Assembly: GCA_005502925.1 (NCBI GenBank)
Contig: SCPD01000003.1
Location: 310,001-374,000, forward strand
Source: Rhizobiales bacterium Y(2018)
Lineage (GTDB): Bacteria; Pseudomonadota; Alphaproteobacteria; Rhizobiales; Aestuariivirgaceae
DNA: 64,000 bases
Direction: 5' to 3'
Shown: positions 17,665-26,295 of the stretch, piece by piece
Position numbering within the stretch: position 1 is the stretch's first letter
How the letters are laid out: every line of letters starts with the position of its first letter
The notes under the pieces: generated by a model
Told to the model about the DNA's origin: nothing
Database searches by the model: none
What the model saw: the letters and a program-made list of their open reading frames with translations, nothing else
Position numbers and translations under genes: made by a program

Positions 17665-18659
17665 CCCTTGGCGCCTCCAAAGGAAGTTTCGAAGAAACTC
17701 AGCCAGTTCCCGCCCATGATCCCGTCGATCTCGGCCGCTGAGAAGCCGGTTTTCGCAAGTCCTGTCGCGATATTCGGGAAGTCGCGGTTGCTGGTGAACC
17801 AGCCGGGCTGCGGCGGAAACATCACCGGATTCGCCGGATCGAGCGGCTCCTTCGTCCAGGTGCCGCGGCGCATCCATTGGACGACCTCTTTTGGCTGGCC
17901 GTGACAAAGATCCGATCCGATGCCAAGATTCCCGACGCCCATCAGCTCGGCCGTGCGCGCCACCATCTCGCAGAACTCGGTGAGCGAACAGCTGCTGCCG
18001 TTCTTCAGATGATGCGGATAGAGGCTGAAGCCCAGCATGCCGCCCGAGGCCGCGAGCGCCTTGAGCACGATATCCGATTTGTTACGCACTACCTTGTGCC
18101 AGCTCAAGGGATTGGCATGCGTCACCGCGATCGGCCGGCGCGACAGCTCGATCGCTTCGAGCGTCGAGCGCTCGCCCGAATGCGACATGTCGATCACCAT
18201 GCCGAGCCGGTTCATCTCGGCGATCACCTCCCGCCCCATGCGCGTGATGCCGGCATCCTCGCTTTCGTAACATCCCGAAGCCAGCAGGCTCTGGTTATTG
18301 TAAGAGAGCTGCATGAAACGCACGCCGAGCGCATGGCAGATTTCGACGAGGCCTATATCGTCCTCTATCGGTGAACAATTCTGCAGGCCGAAGAAGACGG
18401 CGATACGGCCCTCCGCTTTCGCCCGGCGGACATCGGCGCCGGTCTTGCCGTGGAAAACCAGATCGCCATGGGCCGCGAAGAGCTCGTTCCAGCGGATGAT
18501 GTTGGCGACGGTTTCCTGGAAGTCCTCATGGTAAGCGATCGTCGTGTGAATGGCATCGACGCCGCCCGCTTTGAGATCGCGGAAGACTGCTTCCGAATAT
18601 TTGCAGTATTGGAGGCAGTCGATCACGACGCCGCTCAGTTTTTCGGGCCTGTCGGTCAT
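17661..18659 (-). CDS. M19 (membrane dipeptidase)-family protein lacking canonical metal ligands
   Basis: This 332-residue TIM-barrel protein matches the M19 renal-dipeptidase family: GVDAIHTTIAYHEDFQ, VIDMSHSGERST (His160), IAVTHANPLSWH (His181) and C-terminal IMGGNWLSFF. The DxH zinc motif expected near the N-terminus is DCL here (residues 14-16), and the bridging glutamate position reads GLQN (91-94). As I recall, a similar variant sits in the glycine-betaine/dimethylglycine locus of pseudomonads. It may therefore hydrolyse something other than dipeptides or use one metal. It is coupled by ATGA to ALDH upstream and to the DUF3726 fusion downstream. Confidence 0.82.
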   Translation of the reverse strand: MTDRPEKLSGVVIDCLQYCKYSEAVFRDLKAGGVDAIHTTIAYHEDFQETVANIIRWNELFAAHGDLVFHGKTGADVRRAKAEGRIAVFFGLQNCSPIEDDIGLVEICHALGVRFMQLSYNNQSLLASGCYESEDAGITRMGREVIAEMNRLGMVIDMSHSGERSTLEAIELSRRPIAVTHANPLSWHKVVRNKSDIVLKALAASGGMLGFSLYPHHLKNGSSCSLTEFCEMVARTAELMGVGNLGIGSDLCHGQPKEVVQWMRRGTWTKEPLDPANPVMFPPQPGWFTSNRDFPNIATGLAKTGFSAAEIDGIMGGNWLSFFETSFGGAKG

Positions 18660-20107
18660 GCGGCCCTGCCTGCATTGATATAGCTGGTCTTGACGGCGGT
18701 GTAGAATTCGGCGGCGGCGCGCCCCTGCTCGCGCGGCCCGTGCGATGAATGTTTGCGCCCGCCGAAAGGCACATGATAGTCGGTGCCGGCCGTCGGCAGA
18801 TTGACCATCACGCAGCCGGTCTTGACGTCGCGGCGGAAGGCGCTGGCGCGCGCCAGAGATTGAGTGATGATGCCGGCGGTCAGTCCATATTCGGTATCGT
18901 TGACGATCGCGACGGCATGATCATAGTCCTCCGCCTTGATCACACAGGCGATCGGCACGAACATCTCCTCACGGTTGATCTTCATGTCGTTGCTCGTGCC
19001 CGTGAACACGGTGGGGCTGAAGTAATAACCCTCGGTGCGCGCATCGACGCGTGTGCCGCCACAGCCGAGCTCCGCACCGGCGGTCTTGCCCAGGGCGACG
19101 TAACGTTCGGCGGCCGCCAGTTGCGTCGCGTCGGCGAGGGGTCCGATCTGGGTTCCCTCATCGAGCGCATGGCCGACCCTCAACGCGGCGGCCGCCGTGA
19201 CGAAACGTTCGACGAAGGCGTCGTGAATCTTGCGGTCGACGATGATGCGCGACGACGCCGTGCATTTCTGTCCCGAGCCGAAGAAGGCGCCATTGGCCGC
19301 ATGGACGACGGCGAGGTCGAGATCGGCGTCACCCATCACCGCGAGCGCATTCTTGGAGCCCATTTCGAGCTGCAGCTTGGTGAGGTTAGGGGCGCAGGCG
19401 ACCGCCACAGCATGTCCGGTCTCGCGCGAGCCGGTGAGCGTGATCGCGTCGATGTCCGGGCTCGCCACCAAGGCGCTGCCGATCACGGCACCGGAGCCCA
19501 TTACGAGGTTGAAGGTGCCGGGCGGCAGGTTCTGGCGCGAGATGATCTCGGCCAAGGCCCATGCCGATGCCGGCGTCAGATTGGAGGGTTTCCAGATGAC
19601 CGCATTGCCGTAAGCCAGCGCCGGCGCAATCTTCCAGCTGGCCGTCGCCATGGGAAAGTTCCAGGGCGAGATCACCGCGACGACGCCGACCGGCTCGCGG
19701 CGGACATCGACATCGATGCCGGGCCTGACGCTTTCGGCGTTCTCGCCATATTGGCGATGGCATTCGGCGGCATAGAATTCGAAGAACTGTCCGGCCCGAT
19801 AGACCTCGCCGATGCCTTCGGCGCGCGGCTTGCCTTCCTCGCGCGACAAGAGCTCGCCGAGTTCGGCCGAGCGCGCGATCAGCTCGCGGCCGATCGCCAT
19901 AAGCGCCTTGTAACGCTGTTCGATCGGGGTGCGGCCCCAGACTTCAGCGGCACGGCGCGCCGCGGCTATGGCGTGCGCGAGCTCAACGCCATCGGCTTGC
20001 GCATAATGGCCGATCACGTCCGAAAGGTCGGATGGATTGATATTGGCGACCGTCCGGGACGCCGCCACCCATTCTCCATCGATGAAATTCGCAAAGGCTG
20101 ACTGCAC
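18656..20107 (-). CDS. NAD(P)-dependent aldehyde dehydrogenase
   Basis: This 483-residue ALDH superfamily member has the oxyanion Asn in SPWNFP (Asn150), cofactor segment IWKPSNLTPAS, catalytic Glu248 (LQLEMGSKNA) and catalytic Cys282 in GSGQKCTASSR. The GQKCTASSR context is common in alpha-ketoglutaric semialdehyde and succinate semialdehyde dehydrogenases. It opens a four-gene overlapping operon and faces a LysR regulator. With an Ldh_2 enzyme in the operon, a semialdehyde from an amino acid or cyclic imine is a reasonable substrate guess. Confidence 0.88.
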   Translation of the reverse strand: MQSAFANFIDGEWVAASRTVANINPSDLSDVIGHYAQADGVELAHAIAAARRAAEVWGRTPIEQRYKALMAIGRELIARSAELGELLSREEGKPRAEGIGEVYRAGQFFEFYAAECHRQYGENAESVRPGIDVDVRREPVGVVAVISPWNFPMATASWKIAPALAYGNAVIWKPSNLTPASAWALAEIISRQNLPPGTFNLVMGSGAVIGSALVASPDIDAITLTGSRETGHAVAVACAPNLTKLQLEMGSKNALAVMGDADLDLAVVHAANGAFFGSGQKCTASSRIIVDRKIHDAFVERFVTAAAALRVGHALDEGTQIGPLADATQLAAAERYVALGKTAGAELGCGGTRVDARTEGYYFSPTVFTGTSNDMKINREEMFVPIACVIKAEDYDHAVAIVNDTEYGLTAGIITQSLARASAFRRDVKTGCVMVNLPTAGTDYHVPFGGRKHSSHGPREQGRAAAEFYTAVKTSYINAGRAA

Positions 20108-20196
20108 GGCTCAACTCCCGGTAACCCCCTTTGCATGGCCCCTTGCGTTACTTCAGTCAATTTGGAATAACTCTACTCTATTTCAAAAAAATCGAA

Positions 20197-21126
20197 ATGA
20201 AATTTCCCATGCGATTCTCGGTCGGTACGCTCAAAACCTTCATCGCCGTCGCCGAAATGGGCAGCATCACGGAGGCCGGCGACAAGCTCGGACGCACGCC
20301 GTCGACGATATCGATGACGCTCAAGGCGCTCGAAGCCGATGTCGGCGCCCCCCTCTTCGAGACCGACCGCAAGAACCGCCTCTCCAAGGCCGGCACCTTC
20401 GTCCTCGCCCAGGCGCGTGAGCTTCTCTCCCATCATGAGCGCTCGGTCGCGGCGATCAAGGCCTTCGCCGGCAACCAGGCCGGCCGAGTGGATCTCGCTT
20501 GCGTCCCCTCGATCGCCACGTCGATCGTTCCAGGGGTTCTGCTGCGCTATCGCGAGAGCCATCCCGGCGTCGAGATCAATGTCCGCGATGCCGACTCCCC
20601 GTCGGTCGCCGAAGCAGTCGAAAGCGGCAAGGTGGCGCTCGGCGTAGCCAGCCTGCGGCGGGCGCGGCCCGACCTCCATTTCGAGGCGCTGTTCGAGGAG
20701 AAGCTCGGCATCATCTGCCGCGCCGACGATCCCTTGGCGGGGACGAAATCGCCGATCGACTGGGCGGGCCTGCATAACCGCACGTTCCTCGGCAACGGCA
20801 TCAGCAGCATGACCGAAACGCCGGAGCTCGCCGGGCTCAATTCGGGGGCGCCCATCGTCGTCTATAATGTACTCTCGCTGCTGGCGCTGGTGCGCGCCGG
20901 CGTCGGCATCACCATCCTGCCGCGCCTCTCCATCGCCGCCTGGCGTGACGGTCTCGCCTTCGTTCCGCTGCGCGACCGCAAGGCGTCACGGACAGTCGGC
21001 CTCATCACCCGGTCCATCGAGCGGCATTCACCGGCGGAAGACGCCTTCGTGACGCAGCTACGCCTTACCTTGAAAGATAAGGCCGCCGAGCTCGGCATTC
21101 AGATGCTCGGCCGCCCGAAGCGTTGA
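20197..21126 (+). CDS. LysR-family transcriptional regulator
   Basis: This protein of about 309 residues has an N-terminal winged helix (TLKTFIAVAEMGSITEAG, then GRTPSTISMTLKALEAD) and a C-terminal periplasmic-binding-like effector domain. The frame is open from 20131; I prefer the ATG at 20197 (MKFPMRFSVGTLKTF), which gives the normal short LysR lead-in, though 20209 is also possible. It is divergent from the ALDH operon with about 90 bp between, the usual layout for a LysR protein controlling its neighbour. It abuts the convergent DUF1989 gene with no gap. Confidence 0.88.
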   Translation: MKFPMRFSVGTLKTFIAVAEMGSITEAGDKLGRTPSTISMTLKALEADVGAPLFETDRKNRLSKAGTFVLAQARELLSHHERSVAAIKAFAGNQAGRVDLACVPSIATSIVPGVLLRYRESHPGVEINVRDADSPSVAEAVESGKVALGVASLRRARPDLHFEALFEEKLGIICRADDPLAGTKSPIDWAGLHNRTFLGNGISSMTETPELAGLNSGAPIVVYNVLSLLALVRAGVGITILPRLSIAAWRDGLAFVPLRDRKASRTVGLITRSIERHSPAEDAFVTQLRLTLKDKAAELGIQMLGRPKR

Positions 21127-21732
21127 TCAGCGCCTGACCTCGATGACGAAATCACGCGGGCTGCCGTCGCCGCCATTGGTCGGATAACAGTCATCCGGGC
21201 AGGCGGAAACGATGATGATCGCGTCGACGCGCATCCCGAGCGTGACACGGCCATCGGGGAGATAAGGCGGGCGGGAATATTCGATTGAGCCGTCGGGCTT
21301 GACCGCGGCGCGCATGAACAGGTTCCACGGCGACGGCACGAAGGGAATGGCAAGCCCCGCCTCCTTCACGCCGGTCCAGAAATTGCCGGCACAGCTCGGA
21401 TGGCCATCGGGCCTGCCGAAGCGCCGGTACATTTCGGGATTGCAAGGCGCGATCAGCGTGTCATGCAGTCCGCCCGTCGTGTCGGCGACATAATCGAAGA
21501 CCGGCTCGTAACGATCGCTGACCAGCACATCGCCCGGCGTGAAATAGATCTTGTTCAGCACCTCACGGCAATGCTCAAGCGAGAGATATTGCTGCGGCGA
21601 TGATTTCGGCAGGCACCAGAAATCGACGACCTGGGTGCCGCTCACATTGACGACGGTGACCTCATCGCCGGCGCGGACGGGGACTTGCGCCCCCTTCCCC
21701 GCCAGCACGGTGACTTTTTCCACGTTGCTCAT
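21127..21732 (-). CDS. DUF1989 (urea carboxylase-associated-like) protein
   Basis: This 201-residue protein matches the DUF1989 fold known from urea-carboxylase-associated proteins: VRAGDEVTVVNVSGTQVVDF near the N-terminus, a CREVLNKIYFTPGDVL stretch, CNPEMYRRFG and the C-terminal SACPDDCYPTNGGDG with paired cysteines. The relatives act in breakdown of urea- and guanidine-related compounds, though their chemistry is not firmly known to me. It is the last gene of the polyamine-type importer operon, 30 bp after the nitrilase-family gene, which supports a role in handling an amide or carbamoyl product. Confidence 0.8.
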   Translation of the reverse strand: MSNVEKVTVLAGKGAQVPVRAGDEVTVVNVSGTQVVDFWCLPKSSPQQYLSLEHCREVLNKIYFTPGDVLVSDRYEPVFDYVADTTGGLHDTLIAPCNPEMYRRFGRPDGHPSCAGNFWTGVKEAGLAIPFVPSPWNLFMRAAVKPDGSIEYSRPPYLPDGRVTLGMRVDAIIIVSACPDDCYPTNGGDGSPRDFVIEVRR

Positions 21733-21762
21733 CCGCGCCTTCTACACGCGCGCGCCCTGACA

Positions 21763-22590
21763 TTACAAGCCGGCGGCCAGACGGATGCTGCGGTGCCTGG
21801 CGAGCGGAATGAGGTTGCGCGCCCGTTCGATCGCTTCCGGCTCGAGCGTCGCCTCGACGAGACCGTCGCCGCTGCCACGCCGCGCCACCACCGTGCCCCA
21901 CGGCTCGACGATAAGCGAATGGCCGTAATTGTGATAGGTCTTGCCATCCTCGACATAGGCCCCCTCCTGGCCGGGCGCCAGGACGTAGCATTGCGTCTCG
22001 ATGGCGCGCGCCTTGAGCAGCGCCTCCCAATGTTCCTTGCCGGTCTGCAAGGTGAAGGCGGCGGGTGCCGCGATGACCTTGGCGCCCCGGTCGACGAGTG
22101 CGCGGAACAATTCCGGGAAGCGCAGGTCGTAGCAAATGGTGCAGCCGACAGTGACGCCGTCGAGATCATAAGTGACGATGTCGGTGCCCGCCTCATAGAG
22201 CCAGCGCTCGTCATAGACGGTGCCGTCGGGCGCCGTGATCGAGAACATATGGATCTTGCGGTAACGGGCAACCTCCTTGCCCGAACGGTCGAAGACGATG
22301 GTGGTGTTATGCACCTTGTTGCCGGCCTGCTCATTGAGCGAACCGCCATGGATGAACACCTTGTGGCGCGCCGCCTTCTCCTTCAGCATCTGATAGGAGT
22401 CGCCACCCGGACACGCCTCGGCCGACGCCCGCTGCTCGTCGCGCGTGCCGCCGAAGAAGGTGAAGCTCTCCGGCAACATGATGAGATCCGGCGCCTTGAC
22501 CTCACAAGCTCTGTCGATGAGATCGGCGGCCTTACGCAGATTGGCGGCCTTGTCGGTCCCCACATTCATCTGAATGACTACGGCTTTCAT
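21763..22590 (-). CDS. Nitrilase-superfamily amidohydrolase (Nit2-like)
   Basis: This 275-residue protein has the Glu-Lys-Cys triad of carbon-nitrogen hydrolases: Glu41 in MLPESF, Lys112 in RYRKIHMF and Cys153 in GCTICYDLRFPELF. Length and the RKIHMFSI context are closest to the Nit1/Nit2 omega-amidase and deaminated-glutathione-amidase branch. It should cleave a linear amide to acid plus ammonia in the cytoplasm. An AGGGAAG site precedes the start. It lies between the HpaI aldolase and DUF1989 genes, so the imported substrate probably contains or yields an amide. Confidence 0.87.
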   Translation of the reverse strand: MKAVVIQMNVGTDKAANLRKAADLIDRACEVKAPDLIMLPESFTFFGGTRDEQRASAEACPGGDSYQMLKEKAARHKVFIHGGSLNEQAGNKVHNTTIVFDRSGKEVARYRKIHMFSITAPDGTVYDERWLYEAGTDIVTYDLDGVTVGCTICYDLRFPELFRALVDRGAKVIAAPAAFTLQTGKEHWEALLKARAIETQCYVLAPGQEGAYVEDGKTYHNYGHSLIVEPWGTVVARRGSGDGLVEATLEPEAIERARNLIPLARHRSIRLAAGL

Positions 22591-22613
22591 GATGATCTTC
22601 CCTGTTCTCTTGT

Positions 22614-23378
22614 TCAGTTCCGTCCGGCGGCGACCGCCTGAAAATCCTTGAGCGCGCTGGCGAGTCCCGCCTGCAAGGCGCCCACCTCCTCGCTGATGAC
22701 GATCATGCCCGCCTCGCGCGCGATGGCGTCGCGCTGCTCGGCGAGGCTCCAGGCCGGCATGATCCAGGGCTTGCCGGCGGCCTTCGCCGCGTCAATGACG
22801 CGTTTGAGATCGGCCTTGTCCGCATCCATATTGCAATAGGCGCCACGGCCGCGGCTCAAAGAGAGGTCGGTCGGCCCCATAAAGACACCATCGACGGTCG
22901 AAAGCGCCAGGATGGCCTCGATATCGGCCAGGGCTTCCGCCGTCTCGACCATCGGATAGCAGCGCACCCGCTCATTCTCGGCCTCGTAATAGGCTTGCGT
23001 ACCGCCCAGATAGCCGGAGGTGCGCGTGCCGGCGAAGCTGCGCGTGCCGAGCGGGGGATATTTCGCCGCCGCCGTGACCTGGCGGGCATGGTCGAGTGAG
23101 CCGATGTGGGGAATGATCACACCGTCACAGCCCATATCGAGCATCTGCTGGATCGCGGTTCCATCTGGAGCCGCGACCTTGGCATAGATCTTGAGCCCCA
23201 GCGCCTTGGCGAAAGCGACGAGCCGGTCGGTGCGCTCGAGATCGAACAACCCATGCTCGACATCGAGGACAAATTGCCGGTAGCCGATGTCACGGGCGAT
23301 CTCGAGAAACATGTGGTTCGGCGTCGACATCCAGACGGCGGCCAGTTCGGCAGGCAGTTTATCGGTCATCACACTCAC
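22614..23378 (-). CDS. HpcH/HpaI-family aldolase
   Basis: This 254-residue TIM-barrel enzyme belongs to the class II pyruvate aldolases. It has the catalytic His segment VLDVEHGLFD, GVIIPHIGS, the metal Glu in CYPMVETAEAL and the metal Asp in VFMGPTDLSLSRGRG. The family cleaves 2-keto-3-deoxy or 4-hydroxy-2-keto acids to pyruvate plus an aldehyde. A GTG at 23378 overlaps the ATPase stop as GTGA; ATG at 23369 is the alternative start. A paralogue with the same motifs lies at 34464, in another importer operon. Confidence 0.85.
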   Translation of the reverse strand: MSVMTDKLPAELAAVWMSTPNHMFLEIARDIGYRQFVLDVEHGLFDLERTDRLVAFAKALGLKIYAKVAAPDGTAIQQMLDMGCDGVIIPHIGSLDHARQVTAAAKYPPLGTRSFAGTRTSGYLGGTQAYYEAENERVRCYPMVETAEALADIEAILALSTVDGVFMGPTDLSLSRGRGAYCNMDADKADLKRVIDAAKAAGKPWIMPAWSLAEQRDAIAREAGMIVISEEVGALQAGLASALKDFQAVAAGRN

Positions 23379-24448
23379 TCGGTCAGGATACGGATATCGG
23401 ATTTGTGCACGGAGAGCCGGACACGTGCGCCCGGCTGAAGGACGTCGCGCCCGGCACCTGCGGAATTCTGGCTGCGCAGCACCACGCGCTGGCCTTCGGC
23501 GAGATTGAGGATGTAGCGGAGATCGGTGCCGATATAGATCGTGTCCGCGACCACTGCGTCGAGACCGAGCCGGTCGGCGTGTTCCTCGCCCTCGTGGAAC
23601 TTCACCGCCTCGGGACGGAAGGCGAGGACGGCTTTGTCGGCGCTGACGCCCGCAGGCAAGGGGAAGGCCAGCCTTCCCGCCTCGATGAAGTTCATCTCGC
23701 CGATGAAATCGGCGCCGAACCTCGTGCTCGGCCGCTCATAGATATCGACCGGGCTTCCCACTTGCAGCACGCGCCCCCTGTTCATGACCGCGATGCGGTC
23801 CGACATGGTGAGCGCCTCTTCCTGGTCATGGGTCACGAAGATGAAAGTGATGCCGAGCTGGCGCTGCATGTTCTTGATCTCGAGCTGCATCTCCTTGCGC
23901 AATTTGAGATCGAGCGCGCCGAAGGGTTCATCGAGGAGCAGCACCGCCGGCCGGTTGACCAGTGCGCGGGCGATGCCGACGCGCTGCTGCTGGCCGCCCG
24001 ACAGTTCGGACGGGCGCCTGCCGCCCATCTCCGACATGCGTACCAGCTCGAGCGCCTCGCCGGCACGGCGGCGAATCTCGTCGCGCGCCACGCCTTTGAC
24101 CTTGAGCCCGAAGGCGACATTGTCGAAGACCGACATCTGCGGGAACAGCGCATAGCTCTGGAACACGGTATTCACCGGGCGAAGATGCGCCGGCACGCCG
24201 GCCAGCGGCTGTCCCTGGATGAAGATCTGGCCCAAGGTCGGCTGCTCGAAACCGGCAATCATGCGCAAGGTCGTCGTCTTGCCGCAGCCCGAAGGTCCGA
24301 GAAGGGTGAAGAACTCACCGCGCCTGATGTCGAGATTGACATCGCGCACCGCGAAGATCTTACCCTCGTCCCCTGCAGCTTCCTTCCGGGCGCGCGTCTC
24401 GAAGGACTTCTCGACATCCTTTAAGGCGACAGCGACTTCGCTGGTCAT
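23375..24448 (-). CDS. Polyamine-type ABC transporter ATPase (PotA-like)
   Basis: This 357-residue ATPase has Walker A GPSGCGKTT (51-59), signature LSGGQQQRVGIARAL, Walker B VLLLDEPFGALD and the H-loop FVTHDQEEAL. About 110 further residues form the TOBE regulatory domain (FRPEAVKFHEG through SVHKSDIRI). The open frame extends upstream into the RraA-like gene; the ATG at 24448 gives a standard PotA N-terminus. It drives the PotB/PotC-like permeases at 26296-28010. It is the only PotA-like ATPase in the window, so it might also serve the ATPase-less system at 54974-57844. Confidence 0.9.
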   Translation of the reverse strand: MTSEVAVALKDVEKSFETRARKEAAGDEGKIFAVRDVNLDIRRGEFFTLLGPSGCGKTTTLRMIAGFEQPTLGQIFIQGQPLAGVPAHLRPVNTVFQSYALFPQMSVFDNVAFGLKVKGVARDEIRRRAGEALELVRMSEMGGRRPSELSGGQQQRVGIARALVNRPAVLLLDEPFGALDLKLRKEMQLEIKNMQRQLGITFIFVTHDQEEALTMSDRIAVMNRGRVLQVGSPVDIYERPSTRFGADFIGEMNFIEAGRLAFPLPAGVSADKAVLAFRPEAVKFHEGEEHADRLGLDAVVADTIYIGTDLRYILNLAEGQRVVLRSQNSAGAGRDVLQPGARVRLSVHKSDIRILTE

Positions 24449-24458
24449 CGCTCGCGCC

Positions 24459-25127
24459 TCAGTGCGAAGCGGTATGGGCGGAGATGAGCGCGTCGATGGC
24501 GGAGAGTTCCGACGGGAGCTTTCCGGCATTGAGCTGGTCGCGATATTGCGCATCACCTTCCTCCTCGGCAGCAAACAGGTCATAGAGCTTCTCGGCCAGC
24601 GCCGGATTGAGAATGGCCACGCCATTGTCATCGGCGCAGACGAGATCGCCCGGCTGCACCACGACGCCGCCGCACTGGATCGGCTGGTTGATCGAGCCTT
24701 GGGAGCCGGCGAGCTGGGTGGTGAGCGGGGTAAACCCCTTGCTGAAGACCGGCATCGGGCATTCGCGGATGAACTGGATATCGGTGGCGAGGCCATCGAG
24801 GATCACACCGGCGCAACCGCGTAAGTGCGCCGCGAGCGTCATCATCTCACCCCAGCAGGCATACCGCATGTCGCCGCCGCGATCGATGACCAGCACATCG
24901 CCCGGCTGCAGCAGATCGATGACCTTGTGGACGATTGCCGAGTCACGCCCAAGGCACTGGACGGTGATCGCCGTACCGACGAAGGAGATGCCGCCCCGGG
25001 CCGGCTTGAGGGCGGAACTGATGATGCCGCTCTCGATGTGATGGCCCATCGCGGCAGGCGTGATGGTTTTGTATTTCTGCAGAAGCTCGGGCTTGATCGA
25101 AGCCGGGCGCGGATTGATCGCCAGCAT
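24459..25127 (-). CDS. RraA-like family protein
   Basis: This 222-residue protein has the RraA / 4-hydroxy-4-methyl-2-oxoglutarate aldolase fold: AVGTA-like SFVGTAITVQC, LLQPGDVLVIDRGGD, then GCAGVILDGLATD. Aldolases of the family carry an Arg before the last Asp (DGxxRD); here it is Thr, so the usual aldolase activity is doubtful. A GGAG site precedes the ATG. It is placed between the binding protein and ATPase of a polyamine-type importer, with an HpaI aldolase downstream. It may bind or convert a 2-keto acid, but the product is not assignable. Confidence 0.82.
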   Translation of the reverse strand: MLAINPRPASIKPELLQKYKTITPAAMGHHIESGIISSALKPARGGISFVGTAITVQCLGRDSAIVHKVIDLLQPGDVLVIDRGGDMRYACWGEMMTLAAHLRGCAGVILDGLATDIQFIRECPMPVFSKGFTPLTTQLAGSQGSINQPIQCGGVVVQPGDLVCADDNGVAILNPALAEKLYDLFAAEEEGDAQYRDQLNAGKLPSELSAIDALISAHTASH

Positions 25128-25161
25128 TTACATCTCCACTAAATTCAAGTCGGCATGAGGG

Positions 25162-25194
25162 GCGTTCCCGGCCACTCGACGCAGCCGGGAACGC
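25162..25194 (-). terminator. Stem-loop after potD-like gene
   Basis: A perfect 11-bp stem (GCGTTCCCGGC with GCCGGGAACGC) around an 11-base loop starts 8 bases beyond the binding-protein stop on the coding strand. No T-tract follows, so partial termination or protection of the upstream mRNA is more likely than full termination. Confidence 0.6.
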
Positions 25195-25201
25195 GGATCG
25201 G

Positions 25202-26266
25202 TCACTGGGCCGTTTTCACTTTGGTCCAGCCATCCTGGTAGAATTTCATCGCATCGCCGGCATCGAGGATGAAATCGGCTTTGGCGACCTGCTCCTTGGG
25301 CAGGAAGATCGCCGGATTGTTGGCGATCTCCGGCGGCAGCAACTCGCGCGACTTGCCGACGCAGGTGGCGATCTTGGACAGCTTCGTCACCTTGGCGGCA
25401 ACTTCGGGCTTCAGGAGATAGTTGATGAAGATATAGGCGTTGTCGCGATTGGCAGCGCCCTTCGCCACCGAGAAGCCGTCGACCCACATGGTGCCGCCTT
25501 CTTGCGGAAGCACGTAACGGACCTTGGGGTTCTCCGCCATCACCTGGATGACCGTACCGCTCCAGGCCTCGACAAGGCAGGCCTCGCCGGACGACACCAG
25601 CTCGGCGAAGTTGGTGCTGTTATAACCGGCGAGCAAAGGCTTCTGGGCGATGAGCGACTCCGTCGCCTTGGCGATCTCCGCCTCGTTGGTGGAGCTGGCA
25701 CGGAAGCCGTTCACCTGAAGGCCGGCAATATAGGCCGCGAGCATGTTGTCGAGCATATAGATGCGGCCCTTATACTTCTCGTCCCAGAGCGCTTTCCAGC
25801 TCGTCACCTCCTCCTTCACGCAGTCGGTGTTGTAGGCGAGGCCGGTCGAGCCGCTGAGATAGGGGATCTGATATTTATTGCCCGGATCGTAGGAGACATT
25901 GCGGAACTCCTCCGAGATGTTGCCGATATTAGCGATCTTGCCGTGTTCGAGCTCTTCGATGAGACCTTTCTTGGCGAGGATCTGGACCGCATATTGGGAG
26001 GGGTTGACGATGTCATAACCGGTAGCGCCGGCTTCGAGCTTCGCCATCATCGTTTCATTGCTGTCGAATGTGTCGAAGGTGACCGTAATGCCGGTCTCCT
26101 TTTCGAAGTCATCGACGATCTCCTGCGGCAGTTCGCCCGACCAGGCATAGACGTGAAGCTCGCCGGCCGCAAAAGCAGGCCCGCTCACCGCGAGGCCGAA
26201 CGCCAACCCAAATGCCACGGCGCCCAGCAGCACGCTCCTTCTACCCCAAGACACGAAACTCGACAT
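25202..26266 (-). CDS. Polyamine-type substrate-binding protein (PotD-like)
   Basis: This 354-residue periplasmic protein has a signal peptide (twin Arg in WGRRSVLL, hydrophobic core, cut near PAFA-AG) and then the PotD/PotF opening ELHVYAWSGELPQEIVDDFE. Family segments GYDIVNPSQYAVQILAKKG and QIPYLSGSTGLAYN are present. The open frame extends 318 bases upstream, but the ATG at 26266 has a strong AGGGAGGA site and starts the signal peptide. It feeds the PotB/PotC-like pore upstream in the same operon. Spermidine, putrescine, or an opine-like or amide derivative are possible ligands. Confidence 0.9.
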   Translation of the reverse strand: MSSFVSWGRRSVLLGAVAFGLAFGLAVSGPAFAAGELHVYAWSGELPQEIVDDFEKETGITVTFDTFDSNETMMAKLEAGATGYDIVNPSQYAVQILAKKGLIEELEHGKIANIGNISEEFRNVSYDPGNKYQIPYLSGSTGLAYNTDCVKEEVTSWKALWDEKYKGRIYMLDNMLAAYIAGLQVNGFRASSTNEAEIAKATESLIAQKPLLAGYNSTNFAELVSSGEACLVEAWSGTVIQVMAENPKVRYVLPQEGGTMWVDGFSVAKGAANRDNAYIFINYLLKPEVAAKVTKLSKIATCVGKSRELLPPEIANNPAIFLPKEQVAKADFILDAGDAMKFYQDGWTKVKTAQ

Positions 26267-26295
26267 GCGTAGTCCTCCCTGTTGCTTTTTGGAAC

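Noticed and set aside
17665-17907. Longer N-terminus (887 residues) for the DUF3726 fusion
   Set aside because: The extra 81 residues overlap the well-supported M19 gene and look like frame-shifted M19 coding sequence; the ATGA overlap gives a natural start at 17664.
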